Part shown: positions 1-8,383 of the stretch, piece after piece
Layout: every line of letters starts with the position of its first letter
Numbering within the stretch: position 1 is the first letter of the stretch
Assembly (NCBI RefSeq): GCF_009709555.1
Contig: NZ_WJBG01000242.1
Location: 18,608 to 82,607 of the forward strand
Length of the DNA: 64,000 nt
Direction: 5' to 3'
Origin: Streptomyces blattellae
Lineage (GTDB): Bacteria > Actinomycetota > Actinomycetes > Streptomycetales > Streptomycetaceae
Position numbers and translations under genes: made by a program
Notes under the pieces: model-generated
The model's input: only the letters and a program-made list of their open reading frames with translations
The model's database searches: none
What the model was told of the DNA's origin: nothing

Positions 1-2362
1 CGCCGAACACCGCGATCACCACCGACTCCAGCCGGATCATCCGGCGCAGCTGGCGCCGCGTGAGTCCGATGGCCCGCAGCAGGCCGATCTCCCGGGTCCG
101 CTCGACGACCGACAGGGCAAGGGTGTTGACCACGCCGAGCACGGCGATGGTGATCGCGAGCCCGAGCAGCGCGTACACGAGGTAGAGCAGGACGGCGATC
201 TGGTCGTGGACCAGCTCCTTGTAGTCAGCGATGTCCCGGACGTCCACCTGCGGATACGCGTCGAGGGTCGTCTCCAGGTCCGTGCGCAGTTCGTCGGCGC
301 TCGTGCCGCGGGAGGCGTTCACATAGACCGCGGAGTCCTGCGCGCCGGGCGCGTACAGCTCCAGCGTGTCCATGCCGAAGTACAGTCCGCCCTGCATCCC
401 GAACCCCTCGGCGGAGTCCTGGTCGGTCAGCGCGCCCACCGTCAGGCCGGCCGTGCGTCCGCTCTGGAACTCGACCGGGATCGTGCTGCCGACGCGCACG
501 CCGTGGTCCCGCGCGAAGTCCCGGTCCATGGCGAGGTGCCCGTCGGCCAGCGCCGCCGCCGTGTCGCCCTGCGCGTACGTGATGTTGGCGACGTCGTCGA
601 GCCGGGGATCGTACGCCCCGGCCGTCGTCTCGACGCGGTCCCCGTCCGGGAGGCTCACCGCGACCGGTGTGAGCCGTGAGCGCACGATGAGCCCGACGCC
701 GTCCGTGTCCTCCACCCGGTTGGTGAGTTCCTCGGGGAAGGGCACGAAATTGCTGTTCTGTACGACGAAGTCGGCGCCGAGCGTGTTGTCGATCTGCTCG
801 TCGAACGACTTTGTGATCGAGGCGCTTGCCACCGACATCCCGCCGACCAGCGCGAGCCCGACCATCAGAGCCGCCGCGGTCGCCCCGGTACGGCGGGGGT
901 TGCGCAGGGCGTTGCGCTGGCTCATCCGGCCGACCGAACCGAACAGCGCCGGGAAGGCACCGCCGAGGACCCGGATCACCGGACGCACCAGCAGCGGGCC
1001 CGCGATGACCGTCGCGACGAGCGTCAGGACCACGCCCAGGCCGAGCAGGGAGGCCGCCGAGGATGCCTCCCCCGCGGTGGCACAGCCCACCAGCGCCGCC
1101 GCGCCCAGCGCCCCCACGACCGCGCCCGCCACCACGCGCACCCGCACCGGCCGGCCCACCTCCGCGACCTCGGCGTGCGCGAGCGCCGCCATCGGCGAGA
1201 CGCCCGCCGCGCGCCTGGCCGGGAGATAGGCCGCCACGAAGGTGACGCCGAGGCCGACGACGTACGCCGCGAGAGGCGTCGCCAGGCCGATCACCATGTC
1301 GGCGGACCTGATGTTCATGCCGAGCAGGCCCATCAGTTCGATGAGCCCGGCGGCGAGTCCGATGCCGGTGGCCAGGCCCAGCGTGGAGCCGACGAGGCCG
1401 AGCAGCAGCGCCTCGGTGAGAACCGAGCGGCGCACCTGGCGCCGATCCGCGCCGAGCGCCCGCAGCAGGCCCAGTTCACGGGTGCGCTGGGCGATCAGCA
1501 TCGAGAAGGTGTTCACGATCAGGAACACGCCGACCAGGACGGCGATCCCGGCGAAGCCGAGCATCACGTACTTGATGACGTCGAGGAAGCCGCCCAGTTG
1601 CTCGACATCCGACTCGGCCTGCTCGTCGGCGGTCCGGATGTCGTAGGTGTCCGCGCCCAGCGCGGCGGTCACGCGCTTCTTGAGCTGCGGGTCGCTGACG
1701 TCGTCCGCAGCGTCCACGGAGATGCCGGTGCCGACGTCCGGGTCGCCCAGCAGCCTGGTCTGCGCGGTCTCGGTGTCGAAGAAGACGAGTGCGGCACCGG
1801 GGTTGGTGGTGGTGAACGTGGCGATGCCGACGACCTCGGCCCTGAAGGAGCCGGGCGCGGCGATGACGGTGAGCGTGTCCCCGATCGCCACGTCCTTGCT
1901 GTCGGCGGTGTCCGCGTCGAGCAGGACCTGGCTCGGCCCCCGGGGGGCGTGACCGGACGTCAGCTCGACGGGGCTGCGGCCGGTCGGGTTCCAGTTGGTG
2001 CCGATCGTCGGGGCACCGGTGGTGGGGCCCACCGACTCGTTGTTCTCGTCGGCGACGGTGATGCCGTCCACGTCCACGTCCAGGCGGGCCGACTCGGCTC
2101 CCTCGACCTGGGCCGCACGGTCCACGAGCGAGGCCGGCAGGGTGGCCGTGAATCCGGAGGGCAGTGCCTCGTCGAGGTTCTCCTTGGGGCTGACGGTGAC
2201 GTCGGCCGCGGTCGAGGCGAACAGCCGGTCGAAGGTACGGCTGAGGGTGTCCGAGAAGATCAGGCTGCCCGCGACGAACGCCACGGACAGGATCACGGCC
2301 AGCGCGGACAGCAGCAGCCGACCTCTGTGGGCGAGAAAGCTCCGGAGCGTGGCCTTGAGCAC
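1..2362 (-). CDS. FtsX-type ABC transporter permease (3' end outside window)
   Basis: Large inner-membrane permease of a MacB/FtsX-like exporter, working with the ATPase encoded just upstream. The start is the GTG at 2362, 4 bp after the ATPase stop. The protein opens with a membrane segment (VILSVAFVAGSLIF) followed by a long extracytoplasmic MacB-PCD-like domain. A first FtsX module contains the motif RTRELGLLRALGADRRQVRR. After a further membrane block and a second external domain comes a second FtsX module with VERTREIGLLRAIGLTRRQL, broken by the window edge. The duplicated FtsX layout of about 850 residues is usual for actinobacterial permeases. Substrate cannot be told; such pairs often export lipids or peptides or give antibiotic resistance. 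Confidence 0.9.
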   Translation of the reverse strand, partial: MLKATLRSFLAHRGRLLLSALAVILSVAFVAGSLIFSDTLSRTFDRLFASTAADVTVSPKENLDEALPSGFTATLPASLVDRAAQVEGAESARLDVDVDGITVADENNESVGPTTGAPTIGTNWNPTGRSPVELTSGHAPRGPSQVLLDADTADSKDVAIGDTLTVIAAPGSFRAEVVGIATFTTTNPGAALVFFDTETAQTRLLGDPDVGTGISVDAADDVSDPQLKKRVTAALGADTYDIRTADEQAESDVEQLGGFLDVIKYVMLGFAGIAVLVGVFLIVNTFSMLIAQRTRELGLLRALGADRRQVRRSVLTEALLLGLVGSTLGLATGIGLAAGLIELMGLLGMNIRSADMVIGLATPLAAYVVGLGVTFVAAYLPARRAAGVSPMAALAHAEVAEVGRPVRVRVVAGAVVGALGAAALVGCATAGEASSAASLLGLGVVLTLVATVIAGPLLVRPVIRVLGGAFPALFGSVGRMSQRNALRNPRRTGATAAALMVGLALVGGMSVASASITKSFDEQIDNTLGADFVVQNSNFVPFPEELTNRVEDTDGVGLIVRSRLTPVAVSLPDGDRVETTAGAYDPRLDDVANITYAQGDTAAALADGHLAMDRDFARDHGVRVGSTIPVEFQSGRTAGLTVGALTDQDSAEGFGMQGGLYFGMDTLELYAPGAQDSAVYVNASRGTSADELRTDLETTLDAYPQVDVRDIADYKELVHDQIAVLLYLVYALLGLAITIAVLGVVNTLALSVVERTREIGLLRAIGLTRRQLRRMIRLESVVIAVFG

Positions 2363-2366
2363 GGGA

Positions 2367-3167
2367 TCAGTCCTCCGGGGAAGGCGCGGCGTCGTCGTAC
2401 CGGCTGCGGATCACATCGAACCGCTTCATCCGTTCCAGGACCGCCTCCGCCGTGGGCCGCTCCATCTCGTCGACGATCCGCCCGTCGCCGAGGAAGAGCA
2501 CCAGGTCGGAGTGGGCGGCGGCGCCCGGGTCGTGGGTGACCATGACGACCGTCTGCCCGAGGTCGTCGACGGCGTCGCGCAGGAAGCCCAGCACCTCCAG
2601 ACCGGACCGCGAGTCGAGGTTGCCGGTGGGCTCGTCGGCGAAGATCAGCTCGGGTCGGGAGGCGAGCGCGCGGGCACAGGCGACGCGCTGCTGCTGGCCG
2701 CCGGACAGCTGCGACGGCCGGTGCGTGAGCCGGTCCCGCAGCCCGAGCGTGTCGATGACCTGGTCCAGCCACTTCTCGTCGGGCTTCCTGCCCGCGATGT
2801 CCATGGGCAGCGTGATGTTCTCGGCGGCGTTCAGCGTCGGGATGAGGTTGAACGACTGGAACATGAACCCGATGCGGTCCCGCCGCAGCCGGGTCAGCTC
2901 CCGTTCCCTGAGCCCGGTGATCTCGGTGTCGCCGAGCCACACCTGTCCTGCCGACACGGTGTCCAGCCCCGCCAGACAGTGCATCAACGTGGACTTCCCG
3001 GAGCCCGACGGCCCCATCACCGCAGTGAACCGGCCGCGCGTGATGTCCACGTCCACCGAGTCGAGGGCGAGCACCGCCGTCTCGCCCGAGCCGTATCCCT
3101 TGGTCAGACCGCGGGCGCGGGCCGCGATCCCGTCGGCCGAGGCGTGCTCCACAGCGGAAGGGGACAA
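2367..3167 (-). CDS. ABC transporter ATP-binding protein (MacB/LolD type)
   Basis: Cytoplasmic ATPase of 266 residues that powers the FtsX-type permease directly downstream. Visible motifs are Walker A GPSGSGKST, signature LSGGQQQR and Walker B LIFADEPTGNLDSRSG. DEPTGNLD is characteristic of the LolD/MacB/FtsE branch rather than importers. The gene precedes the permease with a 4-bp gap, so the two are surely one operon. The region upstream faces away towards the toxin-antitoxin-like genes and carries a short dyad at 3206-3218. Confidence 0.95.
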   Translation of the reverse strand: MSPSAVEHASADGIAARARGLTKGYGSGETAVLALDSVDVDITRGRFTAVMGPSGSGKSTLMHCLAGLDTVSAGQVWLGDTEITGLRERELTRLRRDRIGFMFQSFNLIPTLNAAENITLPMDIAGRKPDEKWLDQVIDTLGLRDRLTHRPSQLSGGQQQRVACARALASRPELIFADEPTGNLDSRSGLEVLGFLRDAVDDLGQTVVMVTHDPGAAAHSDLVLFLGDGRIVDEMERPTAEAVLERMKRFDVIRSRYDDAAPSPED

Positions 3168-3205
3168 GGCTGCCTCCTCGGTTCAGGAGATCGATTCAGG
3201 ACATA

Positions 3206-3218
3206 ACGACTTCGTCGT
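3206..3218. promoter_or_regulatory. short dyad upstream of the ABC exporter operon
   Basis: ACGAC-ttc-GTCGT is a perfect 5+3+5 inverted repeat 39 bp upstream of the ATPase start. It could be an operator for the exporter, but no regulator gene is adjacent, and a 5-bp arm is weak evidence in GC-rich DNA. Confidence 0.2.
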
Positions 3219-3307
3219 CAGGCCCGAGCCTAATGTGATCCAGCACACACTCGGTATCCCCCTTGGGGTCCGGCCGCTCTCCACCCAGGGGATGAGCCCT
3301 TGCCGCC

Positions 3308-3327
3308 GCTAGCGTTTCGGCGCTAGC
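3308..3327. promoter_or_regulatory. inverted repeat just before the antitoxin gene
   Basis: GCTAGCG-tttcgg-CGCTAGC is a perfect 7+6+7 inverted repeat ending 8 bp before the antitoxin ATG. Ribbon-helix-helix antitoxins usually bind such sites to repress their own operon, so it is a good autoregulatory operator candidate. It could also form an RNA hairpin in the leader. Confidence 0.45.
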
Positions 3328-3335
3328 TTTGACGT

Positions 3336-3575
3336 ATGGCGAAGACCCAGCTGAACGTACGCGTGGACGAAGGCACCGCCCGCGCGGCTCGCGAACGTGC
3401 CCTGGCCCGCGGCATGAGCGTCAACCGCTACATAGAAGAACTGGTCAGACAGGACACCGGGGAGGTCGGCCACACCTTCGTGGAGGCCGCCGCCGACTTC
3501 ATGAAGCAGTACGAGTCCGTGTTCGCCGAGGAGTTCGGCTCGGACCGTGAGGGCACACGCGAAGGTCGCCGCTGA
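3336..3575 (+). CDS. ribbon-helix-helix antitoxin-like protein
   Basis: 79-residue protein with an N-terminal ribbon-helix-helix of the Arc/CopG type. The strand TQLNVRVDEGTARAAR leads into the helix-turn RGMSVNRYIEELVRQ, the usual pattern for sequence-specific dimers. The acidic C-terminal half (FMKQYESVFAEEF) probably wraps the partner protein. It overlaps the next gene by 29 nt, which fits antitoxin-before-toxin order and translational coupling. The family assignment is firm; the antitoxin role rests on context. Confidence 0.75.
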   Translation: MAKTQLNVRVDEGTARAARERALARGMSVNRYIEELVRQDTGEVGHTFVEAAADFMKQYESVFAEEFGSDREGTREGRR

Positions 3576-3954
3576 TCCGTTGAGCGATCTCAGAATCGAC
3601 CTTGCCTGGCTGCTCATGCTCGCCGAACAGAACACGCCCGGAGACCCCCAGGTCACCGACTGGGGCGCGCTCGTGGCCGCCGTCGCACGCCATGAGGCCG
3701 AGATATTCGACGTCCCCGTCTACGACAGCCCGCAGGCCCGCGCCGCCGCGCTGCTGCAACTGCTGATCCACGTGCCCGCGCTGGAGCGCTCCAACGCCCT
3801 GTTCGCCTCCGCCGTCGCGTACGCCTACCTCGTCGCCAGCGGCCTGAAGGTCGTCACCTCTCCCGAGCAGGTCCGCGACCTGGCCCGGCTGGTGAAGAGC
3901 GGCGAGGCGACGGTCCAGGACATCGCGGAGGAACTGCGCCAGTGGAGCCTATGA
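3547..3954 (+). CDS. Fic/Doc-family toxin-like protein, catalytic motif degenerate
   Basis: 135 residues from a GTG start at 3547 inside the antitoxin gene. Helical pattern and position match the small Streptomyces Doc/Fic toxin components. Functional Doc and Fic proteins need a loop close to HPFxxGNKR or HPFxxGNGR to transfer phosphate or AMP to a target. The corresponding stretch here reads HVPALERSNALFASAVAYAY: the Pro and following helix are recognisable, but the Gly-Asn-Lys/Gly-Arg part is absent. It is either a diverged toxin with another activity or an inactive remnant. The gene ends 6 bp inside the convergent methyltransferase gene. A TTG near 3579 is an alternative start. Confidence 0.6.
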   Translation: MRAHAKVAADPLSDLRIDLAWLLMLAEQNTPGDPQVTDWGALVAAVARHEAEIFDVPVYDSPQARAAALLQLLIHVPALERSNALFASAVAYAYLVASGLKVVTSPEQVRDLARLVKSGEATVQDIAEELRQWSL

Positions 3955-4638
3955 CTCGGTCCGGGGCCGCCACGCCGTGCCCAGCACGCAGTACGAAGTC
4001 GGCAGCGTCGGCCCGTTCTCCGGCATCAGCACCCGCCGGTACGGGCCGAGTTCGAACCCGGCGGCTCGCAGTCCGGCGACGGGGTCCCGGGCCAGATGGC
4101 AGCCGCCGCTCAGCCGCGGCCACACCGTGCGGTCCAGCGCGCGCTGGGTGAAGCCCATCATCCGGCCGCCGCCCCGGCCGTGCTCGAAGAACCGCACCGC
4201 ACCGCCGGGCCGCAGTACCCGACGCGCCTCGCCGAGCGCCCGCGGCACATCCCGCACACTGCACAGCACCAGCGACAGCACCACCGCGTCGAAGGCCTCG
4301 CTCTTGACCGGCAACGCCTCCGCCGCACCTGGCACCACATCCACCGGCACCTCGGCGCGCAGGGCGGACTCCACCGCCAACTGCCGCAGCAGGCGCTCCG
4401 GTTCGATGGCGACGACCTCCGAGACCGTGCTCGGATAGTGCGCGAAGTTCAGGCCGTTGCCCGCGCCGATCTCGATCACCCGCCCCGACAGCCCGGTCAG
4501 CATGCGGTCGCGCACGGCACCCATCCCCATGCGGGTCTCCGCGGTGACGCTGATACGGGCGTAGTACCGGGCGAACAGCGGATGGTGCATGGCGTCCCGT
4601 GACACCTTGCCGGAGCCGGTGACGGGCCGTTGCGGCAT
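3949..4638 (-). CDS. class I SAM-dependent methyltransferase
   Basis: 229-residue methyltransferase with the Rossmann-type SAM-binding motif VIEIGAGNGLNFAHYP near residue 55, a motif II acidic position (VVAIEPE), and the post-motif FDAVVLSLVLCSV followed by VLRPGGAVRFFEHGRG. This resembles the UbiE/Methyltransf_11 group acting on small molecules; the substrate is unknown. The start at 4638 was chosen because GGGAGG lies 6 bp before it; longer upstream readings have no ribosome site and unusual composition. It is monocistronic and converges on the Fic-like gene. Confidence 0.85.
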   Translation of the reverse strand: MPQRPVTGSGKVSRDAMHHPLFARYYARISVTAETRMGMGAVRDRMLTGLSGRVIEIGAGNGLNFAHYPSTVSEVVAIEPERLLRQLAVESALRAEVPVDVVPGAAEALPVKSEAFDAVVLSLVLCSVRDVPRALGEARRVLRPGGAVRFFEHGRGGGRMMGFTQRALDRTVWPRLSGGCHLARDPVAGLRAAGFELGPYRRVLMPENGPTLPTSYCVLGTAWRPRTES

Positions 4639-5063
4639 GGCGACCTCCCGGGTGGACGACTGCCCTACCGCGATTGTCCCCCGCGCGCGCCCCGCGAACC
4701 CGACGACCCGTCTCACCCTGCTGGGGCATGTGCGGCACGGGCCCCGGATCACCGGCGGCAAGGCGGACTGTGGCTCATGGCGTCCCCACACGCGGAGCCG
4801 CCGCCCGTCAGGCCTCGCGGCTCACGGCGCTTCCCGCATGTGGGTCGCCTGGATAGCGCCTGGGGTCGGGGTGCTTCCCGCATGTGGGGGGTGGCCTGGA
4901 TGGTGCGTTGGGTCGGGGTGCTTCCCGCATGTGGGTCGCCCGGATAGCGCCCTGGGTCGGGGCGCTTCCCGCATGCCGGGTGCTTAGGTGATTCCCCTGG
5001 ATCGGGGCGCTTCCCGCATGCCGGATGCCCCAGGTGGCGGTCCCTGGGTCAGGGTGCCTCCCG
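4639..5063. repeat. intergenic array of about five 45-bp imperfect tandem repeats
   Basis: The 410 bp between the methyltransferase start and the bioD stop hold no gene. From 4827 on, the core GCTTCCCGCATG preceded by GTCGGGGT/CG recurs with unit starts near 4827, 4871, 4918, 4962 and 5007, that is every 44-47 bp. A sixth, more diverged copy (GTGCCTCCCG at 5054) lies inside the last codons of bioD. Units also share GGATAGCGCC and CCTGGGTCGGGG. Each core holds a small dyad such as CCC-GCATGT-GGG. The first 190 bp (4639-4826) show only the methyltransferase leader. Confidence 0.8.
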
Positions 5064-5765
5064 TACCCGGAACGTCTCCGCGTCCCACATGCCGTGCAGG
5101 CGTGGGGCCAGCCAAGTAGGGGCCGCCGTGCGGAAGTCGGCGGGGTCGAGTGCTGCGGACCCGGCGGGGAGCGCGCCGAGCAGGGGGGCGTCGGTGACGA
5201 TCGGCAGGTCCGCGAGGTTGCAGCGGGATGCCAGGTCGGGAGCTTCGGGCCAGCTGCCGATCACGATTCCGGCCAAGTCCAGCCGACGGGACCGGATTTC
5301 GCGTGCCGTCAGTTCCGTCGTGTTCAGCGTGCCCAGGCCCGCCGAGGCCACGACCAGCACCGGCGCCGCCAGTAGCCGTGCCGCGTCCGCCAGGGTGCCG
5401 CCCGCCGGGTCGAACCGTACGAGGAGCCCGCCCGCTCCCTCCACCAGCACCAGATCGTGCTGGGCGGCCAGCTTGGCGGCGGCCTCGGCGATGTCGTGCG
5501 GGTGCACCGGCGCACGTCCGGCCCGTCGTGCGGCCGTCGAGGGCGCCAGCGGGTCGGGATACCGGGCCAGCTCGACCGCCGTCACGGCGCCCGCGAGCCG
5601 CGCGACCTCGTCGGCGTCCCCGCGCTCGTCCGGTCGTAGGCCCGTCTGCGCCGCCTTCAGCACGGCCACCGACCGTCCGGCCGCGAGCGCGACGGCGGCG
5701 ACGGCGGCCGTCGTGACGGTCTTGCCGACCTCCGTGCCCGTGCCCGTGATCACCAGGACCGGCAT
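5049..5765 (-). CDS. bioD: dethiobiotin synthetase
   Basis: ATP-dependent carboxylase that closes the ureido ring of biotin from 7,8-diaminopelargonate and CO2. 238 residues, usual length. The N-terminal P-loop reads GTGTEVGKT, the signature of the family, and the second motif VEGAGGLLVRFD matches the metal- and substrate-binding loop. The ATG at 5765 is 1 bp after the bioA stop, giving bioB-bioA-bioD as one coupled transcript on the minus strand. Its last codons merge into the 45-bp repeat array. Confidence 0.97.
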   Translation of the reverse strand: MPVLVITGTGTEVGKTVTTAAVAAVALAAGRSVAVLKAAQTGLRPDERGDADEVARLAGAVTAVELARYPDPLAPSTAARRAGRAPVHPHDIAEAAAKLAAQHDLVLVEGAGGLLVRFDPAGGTLADAARLLAAPVLVVASAGLGTLNTTELTAREIRSRRLDLAGIVIGSWPEAPDLASRCNLADLPIVTDAPLLGALPAGSAALDPADFRTAAPTWLAPRLHGMWDAETFRVREAP

Positions 5766-5766
5766 G

Positions 5767-7047
5767 TCATCCCTCCCGCGCCGCCGCGCACACCGCACGC
5801 GCGATCCGCGCCACGTCCCTGTCACCCGTGACGTACGGCGGCATCGTGTAGACGAGATCGCGGAACGGCCGCAGCCACACGCCCTCGCGCACGGCCGCCG
5901 ACGTGGCGGCCTTCATGTCCACCGCGTGGTCGAGCTGGACGACCCCGATCGCGCCGAGGACCCTTACGTCCTGGACACCCGGCAGCGTCGCGGCCTCGGC
6001 CAGCCCCTCCCGCAGCCCCGCCTCGATCCGCTTGACCTCCGCCGGCCAGTCCTGCCCGAGCAGCAGCTCGATCGAGGCGCAGGCCACCGACGCGGCCAGC
6101 GGGTTGCCCATGAACGTCGGGCCGTGCGCCAGCACCGGCACCTCGCCGCGCGAGATGCCCTCGGCCACCCGCGATGTGCACAGTGTCGCCGCCATCGTCA
6201 TATAGCCGCCGGTCAGCGCCTTGCCGACGCACATCACATCGGGCGTCACCGCCGCGTGCTCCGCGGCGAACAGCGCCCCCGTCCGCCCGAACCCGGTCGC
6301 GATCTCGTCGAACACGAGCAGCACACCGTATGCGTCGCACGCCTCACGCAGCACCCGCAGATACGCGGGGGAGTGGAACCGCATCCCGCCCGCGCCCTGC
6401 ACCACCGGCTCGACGATCACCGCGGCCAGGTCCTCGGCGTGCCGCTCGATCAGCGCGCGCAGGCGGTCGGCGTACGACTCGTCGTACGCCGCCGGCGGCG
6501 CGTCGGCGAACACCTGGCGCGGGAGCACGCCGGTCCACAGCTCGTGCATCCCGCCCTCGGGATCGCACACCGACATCGGCTGCCAGGTGTCGCCGTGATA
6601 GCCGCCGCGCCAGGTCAGCAGGCGCTGCTTCGCCGGGCGGCCCAGCGAACGCCAGTACTGCAGGCACATCTTGACCGCCACCTCGACCGACACCGACCCG
6701 GAGTCGGCGAGGAAGACATGTTCCAGACCGTCGGGTGACATGTCGACAAGGTGCTTCGCGAGCCGTACGGCGGGCTCATGCGTGAGCCCGCCGAACATCA
6801 CGTGGCTCATCCGGCCGAGCTGTTCGAGCGCGGCCTCGTTGAGCACGGGGTGGTTGTAGCCGTGGATCGCCGACCACCAGGACGACATGCCGTCGATCAG
6901 CTCGCCCGCGCCGTCCGCGAGTTTCAGCCGGACCCCGCTCGCCGACTCCACGACGAGCGGCTCCACCGCGCCCGGCATGGGCCCGTACGGATGCCAGACG
7001 TGCCGCCGGTCGAGGTCCAGCAGTTCGGGGACGGTCAGGTCAGGCAT
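5767..7047 (-). CDS. bioA: adenosylmethionine-8-amino-7-oxononanoate aminotransferase
   Basis: Pyridoxal-phosphate enzyme that transfers the SAM amino group to KAPA to give DAPA. 426 residues. Recognisable features are RHVWHPYGPM near the N terminus, SWWSAIHGYNHP, the PLP-phosphate region DSGSVSVEVAVKM, the aspartate motif LLVFDEIATGFGRTG, and the Schiff-base lysine in CVGKALTGGYM. The start at 7047 overlaps the bioB stop by 8 bp (ATGCCTGA), so translation is probably coupled. A longer arginine-rich upstream reading exists only because the bioB repeat tract is open in this frame as well. Confidence 0.97.
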   Translation of the reverse strand: MPDLTVPELLDLDRRHVWHPYGPMPGAVEPLVVESASGVRLKLADGAGELIDGMSSWWSAIHGYNHPVLNEAALEQLGRMSHVMFGGLTHEPAVRLAKHLVDMSPDGLEHVFLADSGSVSVEVAVKMCLQYWRSLGRPAKQRLLTWRGGYHGDTWQPMSVCDPEGGMHELWTGVLPRQVFADAPPAAYDESYADRLRALIERHAEDLAAVIVEPVVQGAGGMRFHSPAYLRVLREACDAYGVLLVFDEIATGFGRTGALFAAEHAAVTPDVMCVGKALTGGYMTMAATLCTSRVAEGISRGEVPVLAHGPTFMGNPLAASVACASIELLLGQDWPAEVKRIEAGLREGLAEAATLPGVQDVRVLGAIGVVQLDHAVDMKAATSAAVREGVWLRPFRDLVYTMPPYVTGDRDVARIARAVCAAAREG

Positions 7048-8236
7048 TGGGCGCGAGGTCCGTTCCGGCCCCTCGGCGGCGTACGGCGACGAGGTCCGTG
7101 CGGGCCTCGTTGACCTGCGGACCGACCTGCGGACCGACCTGCGGACCGACCTGCGGACCGACCTGATGGCTGACCTGAGGTGCCTCGGGGGCGGAACCGC
7201 AGGCTCCGGCCCCTTCGTGGCATCCACCGCCCGCCCGGTGCTCCGGCAGCGTCACGTGATCCGTGCCCTCCACCTCGAACCCGGCGTCCGCGATCATCTC
7301 CAGGTCCGCCTTGCCCGCCTGGCCCTCGGTGGTCAGATAGTCGCCGAGAAAGATCGAGTTGGCCAGGTGCAGTGCGAGCGGCTGCATCGTGCGCAGATGG
7401 ACCTCACGGCCGCCCGCGATCCGCACCTCGACGTCCGGGCAGACGAACCGCACCATCGCCAGGATCCGCAGGCAGCGCTGCGGGGTGAGGTGCCACTCCT
7501 TGGCGAGCGGGGTGCCCTCGACCGGGATCAGGAAGTTGACCGGAACCGAGTCCGGGTCCAGCTCACGCAGGGAGTAGACGACGTCGACCAGGTCCTCGTC
7601 CGACTCGCCCATGCCGGCGATCAGTCCAGAGCAGGCGGACAGCCCGGCCGCGTGCGCCTTCTGCACGGTGTCGACGCGGTCGGCGTAGGTGTGGGTCGTG
7701 GTGATGTCGCCGTACGTCGCCTCGGAGGTGTTGAGGTTGTGGTTGTAGGCGTCCGCGCCGGCCTCGCGCAGCCGCTCGGCCTGGCCGTCGGAGAGCAGGC
7801 CGAGGCAGGCGCACACCTCGACTCCCTCGTTCTGCTCCTTGATCGCCTTGATGGTGCCCGCGACCCGGTCCACGTCCCGGTCGGTCGGACCACGCCCGGA
7901 CGCCACCAGGCAGACCCGCTTGGCGCCCCCGGCGAGCCCCGCGGCTGCCGCCCGCGAGGCCTCGTCGGGCTTGAGCCAGGTGTACTTCAGGATCCCGGTC
8001 GTGGAGCCGAGCCGCTGGGAGCAGTAGGAGCAGTCCTCCGGGCACAGGCCGGACTTGAGGTTGACGAGATAGTTGAGTTTCACCCGTCGGCCGAACCAGT
8101 GGCGGCGCACCTTGCCGGCCGCGGCCACCACATCGAGCAGTTCGTCGTCGGAGGTGGCGAGGAGGGCCAGTGCTTCCTCACGGGTCGGCAGCTCGCGCCG
8201 AAGCCCCTTGTCCACCAGCGTGTTCAGCAGGTCCAT
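7040..8236 (-). CDS. bioB: biotin synthase with an extended repetitive C terminus
   Basis: Radical-SAM enzyme that inserts sulphur into dethiobiotin. 398 residues from ATG 8236. The 4Fe-4S motif CPEDCSYC sits near residue 66, and NHNLNTSEA, CSGLIAGMGES and RIAGGREVHLR are typical BioB motifs, the last around the second cluster's arginine. The family is normally 320-350 residues; this protein continues with a His/Cys/Gly-rich linker (GGGCHEGAGACG), four GPQV repeats and the tail NEARTDLVAVRRRGAGTD. It is the first gene of the bioBAD operon, divergent from bioF. The ribosome site before 8236 is weak. Confidence 0.96.
   Translation of the reverse strand: MDLLNTLVDKGLRRELPTREEALALLATSDDELLDVVAAAGKVRRHWFGRRVKLNYLVNLKSGLCPEDCSYCSQRLGSTTGILKYTWLKPDEASRAAAAGLAGGAKRVCLVASGRGPTDRDVDRVAGTIKAIKEQNEGVEVCACLGLLSDGQAERLREAGADAYNHNLNTSEATYGDITTTHTYADRVDTVQKAHAAGLSACSGLIAGMGESDEDLVDVVYSLRELDPDSVPVNFLIPVEGTPLAKEWHLTPQRCLRILAMVRFVCPDVEVRIAGGREVHLRTMQPLALHLANSIFLGDYLTTEGQAGKADLEMIADAGFEVEGTDHVTLPEHRAGGGCHEGAGACGSAPEAPQVSHQVGPQVGPQVGPQVGPQVNEARTDLVAVRRRGAGTDLAPNA
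7112..7183. repeat. 12-bp tandem repeat inside the bioB 3' end
   Basis: GACCTGCGGACC occurs four times without a mismatch at 7112-7159, followed by two decayed units at 7160-7183. In the bioB frame it encodes GPQV copies between a variable linker and the final tail. Because the unit is a multiple of three, copy-number changes keep bioB in frame. Confidence 0.95.
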
Positions 8237-8305
8237 GAGGTCCGATCCTGTCTTACGGGAGCGCCCCGGGCCAAGGAGAGATTCCACAACAGAGCCGGTT
8301 GGCTG

Positions 8306-8321
8306 TGTGGGTATTGCCACA
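8306..8321. promoter_or_regulatory. inverted repeat in the bioB/bioF divergent promoter region
   Basis: TGTGG-gtattg-CCACA is a 5+6+5 perfect dyad in the 147 bp between the divergent bioB and bioF starts, about 60 bp before bioF. It does not match the BioQ box (GAAC-N-GTTC type) that I know from other actinobacteria. A shared operator is possible but unproven. Confidence 0.3.
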
Positions 8322-8383
8322 TCCTGGGTGGCTGGTCGTGCGACTACTGTCTGTGCACTGCCTACAAATGTCCCGGAGGAGTC

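Noticed and set aside
4827..5063. Repeat array as a CRISPR
   Set aside because: Units are imperfect along their whole length, there are no constant repeats with distinct spacers, and no cas genes lie nearby.
7047..7227. N-terminal extension of bioA with SVRR repeats
   Set aside because: It arises only from reading the bioB 12-bp repeats in another frame; the true BioA N terminus (RHVWHPYGPM region) begins after 7047.
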